Positions 61,879 to 64,000 of a DNA stretch of 64,000 nucleotides are shown piece by piece. The DNA lies in NCBI RefSeq assembly GCF_902498745.1, contig NZ_LR701479.1, positions 1,566,152-1,630,151 of the forward strand, written 5' to 3'. The stretch's first letter is position 1. Each line of letters starts with the position of its first letter. The translations under genes and the position numbers were made by a program. The notes under the pieces were generated by a model that worked only from the letters and a program-made list of their open reading frames with translations, made no database searches and was not told the origin of the DNA. Source of the DNA: Erythrobacter sp. EC-HK427 (GTDB taxonomy: Bacteria; Pseudomonadota; Alphaproteobacteria; Sphingomonadales; Sphingomonadaceae).

Positions 61879-62256
61879 ATGGCAGAAGGCAAAGTCGTTG
61901 GAATTGGCGGGCTCTTCATCCGCTCGGCCGATCCGCAGCGCTTGGCGGCATGGTACCGCGACCACCTCGGCATCGCGGCGACTGCCAGCGGGGAGCCGAC
62001 GCCCGAAGGCGAATGGGTGTGGATGCAAGAAGCCGGGCCAACGGTGTTTGCGGGCTTCAAGGCGGATAGCGATTACTTCGCGGCAGACCGGCAAGTGATG
62101 CTCAATCTGCGGGTGGAAGGGCTGGAGGCGCTGTTGGAGAAGCTGGCCGAAGCAGGCGTGGAGCACACCCACCGCGAAGGCATGGACGGCGTCGGCGAAT
62201 TCGCCCGCATCGAGGACTGCGACGGCAATCCGGTGGAGCTTTGGGAGGCGGGGTGA
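61879..62256 (+). CDS. VOC-family (glyoxalase-like) protein
   Basis: A 125-residue protein with the VOC fold: SADPQRLAAWYRDHLGI near residue 16 and the closing IEDCDGNPVELWE with the metal-binding Glu. It may be a lactoylglutathione-lyase-like or resistance protein; substrate unknown. AGGGA-type site ahead of the ATG; its stop overlaps the next gene (TGATG). Confidence 0.82.
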   Translation: MAEGKVVGIGGLFIRSADPQRLAAWYRDHLGIAATASGEPTPEGEWVWMQEAGPTVFAGFKADSDYFAADRQVMLNLRVEGLEALLEKLAEAGVEHTHREGMDGVGEFARIEDCDGNPVELWEAG

Positions 62257-62864
62257 TGCGGCTGGTGGTCGCAGTTATCGGATTTCTGGCACTTGCCGCT
62301 GGCTGTTCTCCTAACCCTGAGAACGACCGAGTGACTATCGAAGTCGCCGATGGGACACCGGCAGAGGCGCTACTTGGACATCCCGGAGTAAGGCCCGTTA
62401 GCAAGTGGGAAAACTATGGTGATTGCTCAAACGGAGACCGGAGTTTGGGCGGTAGCCAGAACTTCTCTGCGACGGCTTTCCACCACCTCCAAGGCGACAG
62501 AGTATCTTGTCTGGACGGCACAACTCTATTCGTACTGTTCCGCGATGACGACGGCCCCAGCTATGATCAATTGTATTTTCGAGTGAATGTTGGACACGAC
62601 GGATGCGAGACCCGTCTCGAGTGGGAATTGCCGTCCGCTGACTTTGAAACGAAATCCGATGCAGAAAACTTTGCCACGGTCGACCGCGAAACTCGCCTTC
62701 TTCTTTCGGGAGTCAGCGAAGCATGCGGTTCCGAGCTACGCTCACCGGAGGATTTTGGGCAATTTCAACGACAGGTTCATGAAATTTTCGAGGTCGTTCG
62801 TCGTCAGCGCGATGTGAACGCGCGTACTGTCGATGGCGTCATTCCACCCCACTTGCGAAACTAA
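62256..62864 (+). CDS. Hypothetical lipoprotein, less GC-rich
   Basis: A 202-residue lipoprotein: signal and lipobox LALAAGC near residue 16. The mature part has several Cys (in GDCSNGD, VSCLDG, DGCETR, EACGSE), which may form disulfides, and no recognised domain. Codon use is clearly less GC-rich than in the VOC and PFK genes around it. Coupled to the VOC gene by TGATG. Not recognised. Confidence 0.55.
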   Translation: MRLVVAVIGFLALAAGCSPNPENDRVTIEVADGTPAEALLGHPGVRPVSKWENYGDCSNGDRSLGGSQNFSATAFHHLQGDRVSCLDGTTLFVLFRDDDGPSYDQLYFRVNVGHDGCETRLEWELPSADFETKSDAENFATVDRETRLLLSGVSEACGSELRSPEDFGQFQRQVHEIFEVVRRQRDVNARTVDGVIPPHLRN

Positions 62865-62904
62865 CCCCTAGCGTCCCCCTGCATCCCTTGGCAGAACGCA
62901 CCGT

Positions 62905-64000
62905 ATGGCTGTCAAAACCGTAGCAATGCTCACCGCCGGGGGGCTCGCGCCCTGTCTTTCTTCCGCTGTTGGCGGGTTGATCGAGCGGTATACCGAGGTC
63001 GCGCCCGACATCCGGCTGATCGCGTACCGCAACGGCTATGCCGGACTGCTGACCGGCGATTATGTCGAAGTGCCCGACAGCGTTCGTGCAACCGCTGGAA
63101 GACTCCATGCTTTTGGCGGCTCACCCATCGGCAACAGCCGGGTCAAGCTTACCAATGTCGATGACTGCGTGAAGCGCGGGCTGGTTCAGGAAGGGCAGAA
63201 CCCGCTCGCGGTCGCCGCAGAGCAGTTGACGCGCGACGGAGTGGATGTGCTCCACACCATTGGCGGGGACGATACCAATACGGCGGCTGCGGACTTGGCG
63301 GCCTATCTGAAAGTCAATGGCTACGCGCTCACCGTGGTCGGTCTGCCCAAGACCATCGATAATGACGTGATCCCGATCAAGCAGTCATTGGGCGCCTTCA
63401 CGGCGGCGGAGCAGGGCGTGGTCTATGCCCGCAACATCATTGCCGAACACTCGGCCAACCCTCGTATGCTCATCGTGCATGAGGTGATGGGTCGTCACTG
63501 CGGCTGGCTCACCGCCGCCACCGCCGCTGCGCATCACGACTGGGTTAAAGCTGCGCCCTTTGCCGAGTGGCCCGAAAACGCTGCAGCGCGCTGGGATGTG
63601 CACGGGGTCTACATCCCCGAACGCGCTTTCGACATCGCTGCCGAAGCGGCGCGATTGCGCGCGGTGATGGACGCGCAGGACGGGGTGAACCTGTTCATCT
63701 CCGAAGGCGCGGGGGTGGCAGAGATCGTCGCCGCGATGGAAGCGGCGGGCGAGGAGGTGCCGCGCGATGCCTTCGGCCATGTGAAATTGGACAAGGTGAA
63801 CCCCGGCCAATGGTTCGCCACCAAGCTGGCTGAAGCGGTGGGCGCGGAAAAGGTGCTGGTGCAGAAATCGGGCTATTTCTCCCGCTCGGCCCCGGCCAAC
63901 GCCGCGGACCTCGCGCTGATCCGTGCCTGCACCGATTACGCGGTGGACGCGGCCCTGCGCGGCGAGTCCGGCGTGGTGGGGCAAGACGAGGAACGCGGCG
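62905..64000 (+). CDS. Pyrophosphate-dependent 6-phosphofructokinase (partial, 3' end cut by window)
   Basis: The first 365 residues of a PFK. Blocks: AMLTAGGLAPCLSSAVGG, HTIGGDDTNTAADLAAYL near residue 118, GLPKTIDNDVIPIKQSLG near 150 and VMGRHCGWLTAA near 195. The Asp-Asp in GGDDT, where ATP enzymes have Gly, and PKTIDND indicate PPi rather than ATP as phosphoryl donor. It would interconvert fructose-6-phosphate and fructose-1,6-bisphosphate. The gene runs off the right edge at 64000 with no stop. Confidence 0.9.
   Translation, partial: MAVKTVAMLTAGGLAPCLSSAVGGLIERYTEVAPDIRLIAYRNGYAGLLTGDYVEVPDSVRATAGRLHAFGGSPIGNSRVKLTNVDDCVKRGLVQEGQNPLAVAAEQLTRDGVDVLHTIGGDDTNTAAADLAAYLKVNGYALTVVGLPKTIDNDVIPIKQSLGAFTAAEQGVVYARNIIAEHSANPRMLIVHEVMGRHCGWLTAATAAAHHDWVKAAPFAEWPENAAARWDVHGVYIPERAFDIAAEAARLRAVMDAQDGVNLFISEGAGVAEIVAAMEAAGEEVPRDAFGHVKLDKVNPGQWFATKLAEAVGAEKVLVQKSGYFSRSAPANAADLALIRACTDYAVDAALRGESGVVGQDEERG

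Overview
The window is a GC-rich, gene-dense stretch of an alphaproteobacterial chromosome. The carotenoid block crtY-crtI-crtB, alpha-type SspB, MipA, Dps, DUF2585, DUF6445 and BLUF proteins, GGAAC-N16/17-CGTT (EcfG-type) promoter candidates and cttcgacaagctcagg-type intergenic palindromes all point to Sphingomonadales, most likely Erythrobacteraceae. This is inferred from gene content; no 16S rRNA is present. Most of the window is ordinary core chromosome with many short operons joined by ATGA or GTGA stop/start overlaps.

Layout. 0-9.5 kb: an acyl-CoA dehydrogenase of branched-chain catabolism, small lipoproteins, a MaoC hydratase, tRNA-Gly(CCC), Dps behind a probable general-stress promoter, 6-phosphogluconolactonase, Nudix, DinB, a Bcr/CflA exporter and a biotin-dependent carboxylase alpha subunit. 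9.5-14.7 kb: a minus-strand carotenoid block (crtY, crtI, a LOG-family gene, crtB). 14.7-25.4 kb: envelope proteins and enzymes, including MipA, an S9 peptidase, a PqqB-like MBL protein, an SRAP protein lacking its expected catalytic residues, DUF6445, an MCP and an AbgT transporter. 25.5-29.6 kb: DUF2585, a LuxR-HTH/TM regulator with two coupled small ORFs, and a TPP riboswitch with thiC.

29.5-32.3 kb is the clearest accessory region. A DUF4160-DUF2442 pair sits between the 3' end of thiC and a 131-bp second copy of that 3' end. It is followed by an AT-richer restriction-modification-like pair: a PLD-type nuclease and an HTH-fused DNA methyltransferase, convergent and overlapping by 4 bp.

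32.4-47 kb: HPF/RaiA, a Tat lipoprotein built of six DSDSG-ADPAG-GRG repeats, a blue-light-related neighbourhood (a photolyase-like protein whose FAD domain comes first, and a BLUF protein), fasciclin, S41 and S8 peptidases, SWIB, dapD, gmk and sspB. 47.3-56 kb: two consecutive core operons. One is hisB-hisH-hisA-(TM ORF)-hisF-(PEP-CTERM-like ORF)-hisE-HIT; the other is ybgC-tolQ-tolR-tolA-tolB-pal. 56-64 kb: a J-domain protein, a PLP sulfur enzyme coupled to an ATP-grasp enzyme, an SLC13 permease, a VOC protein, a lipoprotein and the 5' part of a PPi-dependent phosphofructokinase.

No rRNA, CRISPR array, transposase, integrase or phage module was seen. No gap between genes exceeds about 300 bp. 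The longest gaps (1-125, 11726-11942, 37052-37265, 40756-40996) hold palindromic repeats or promoter candidates, described below. All functional calls come from reading motifs; no database search was run.
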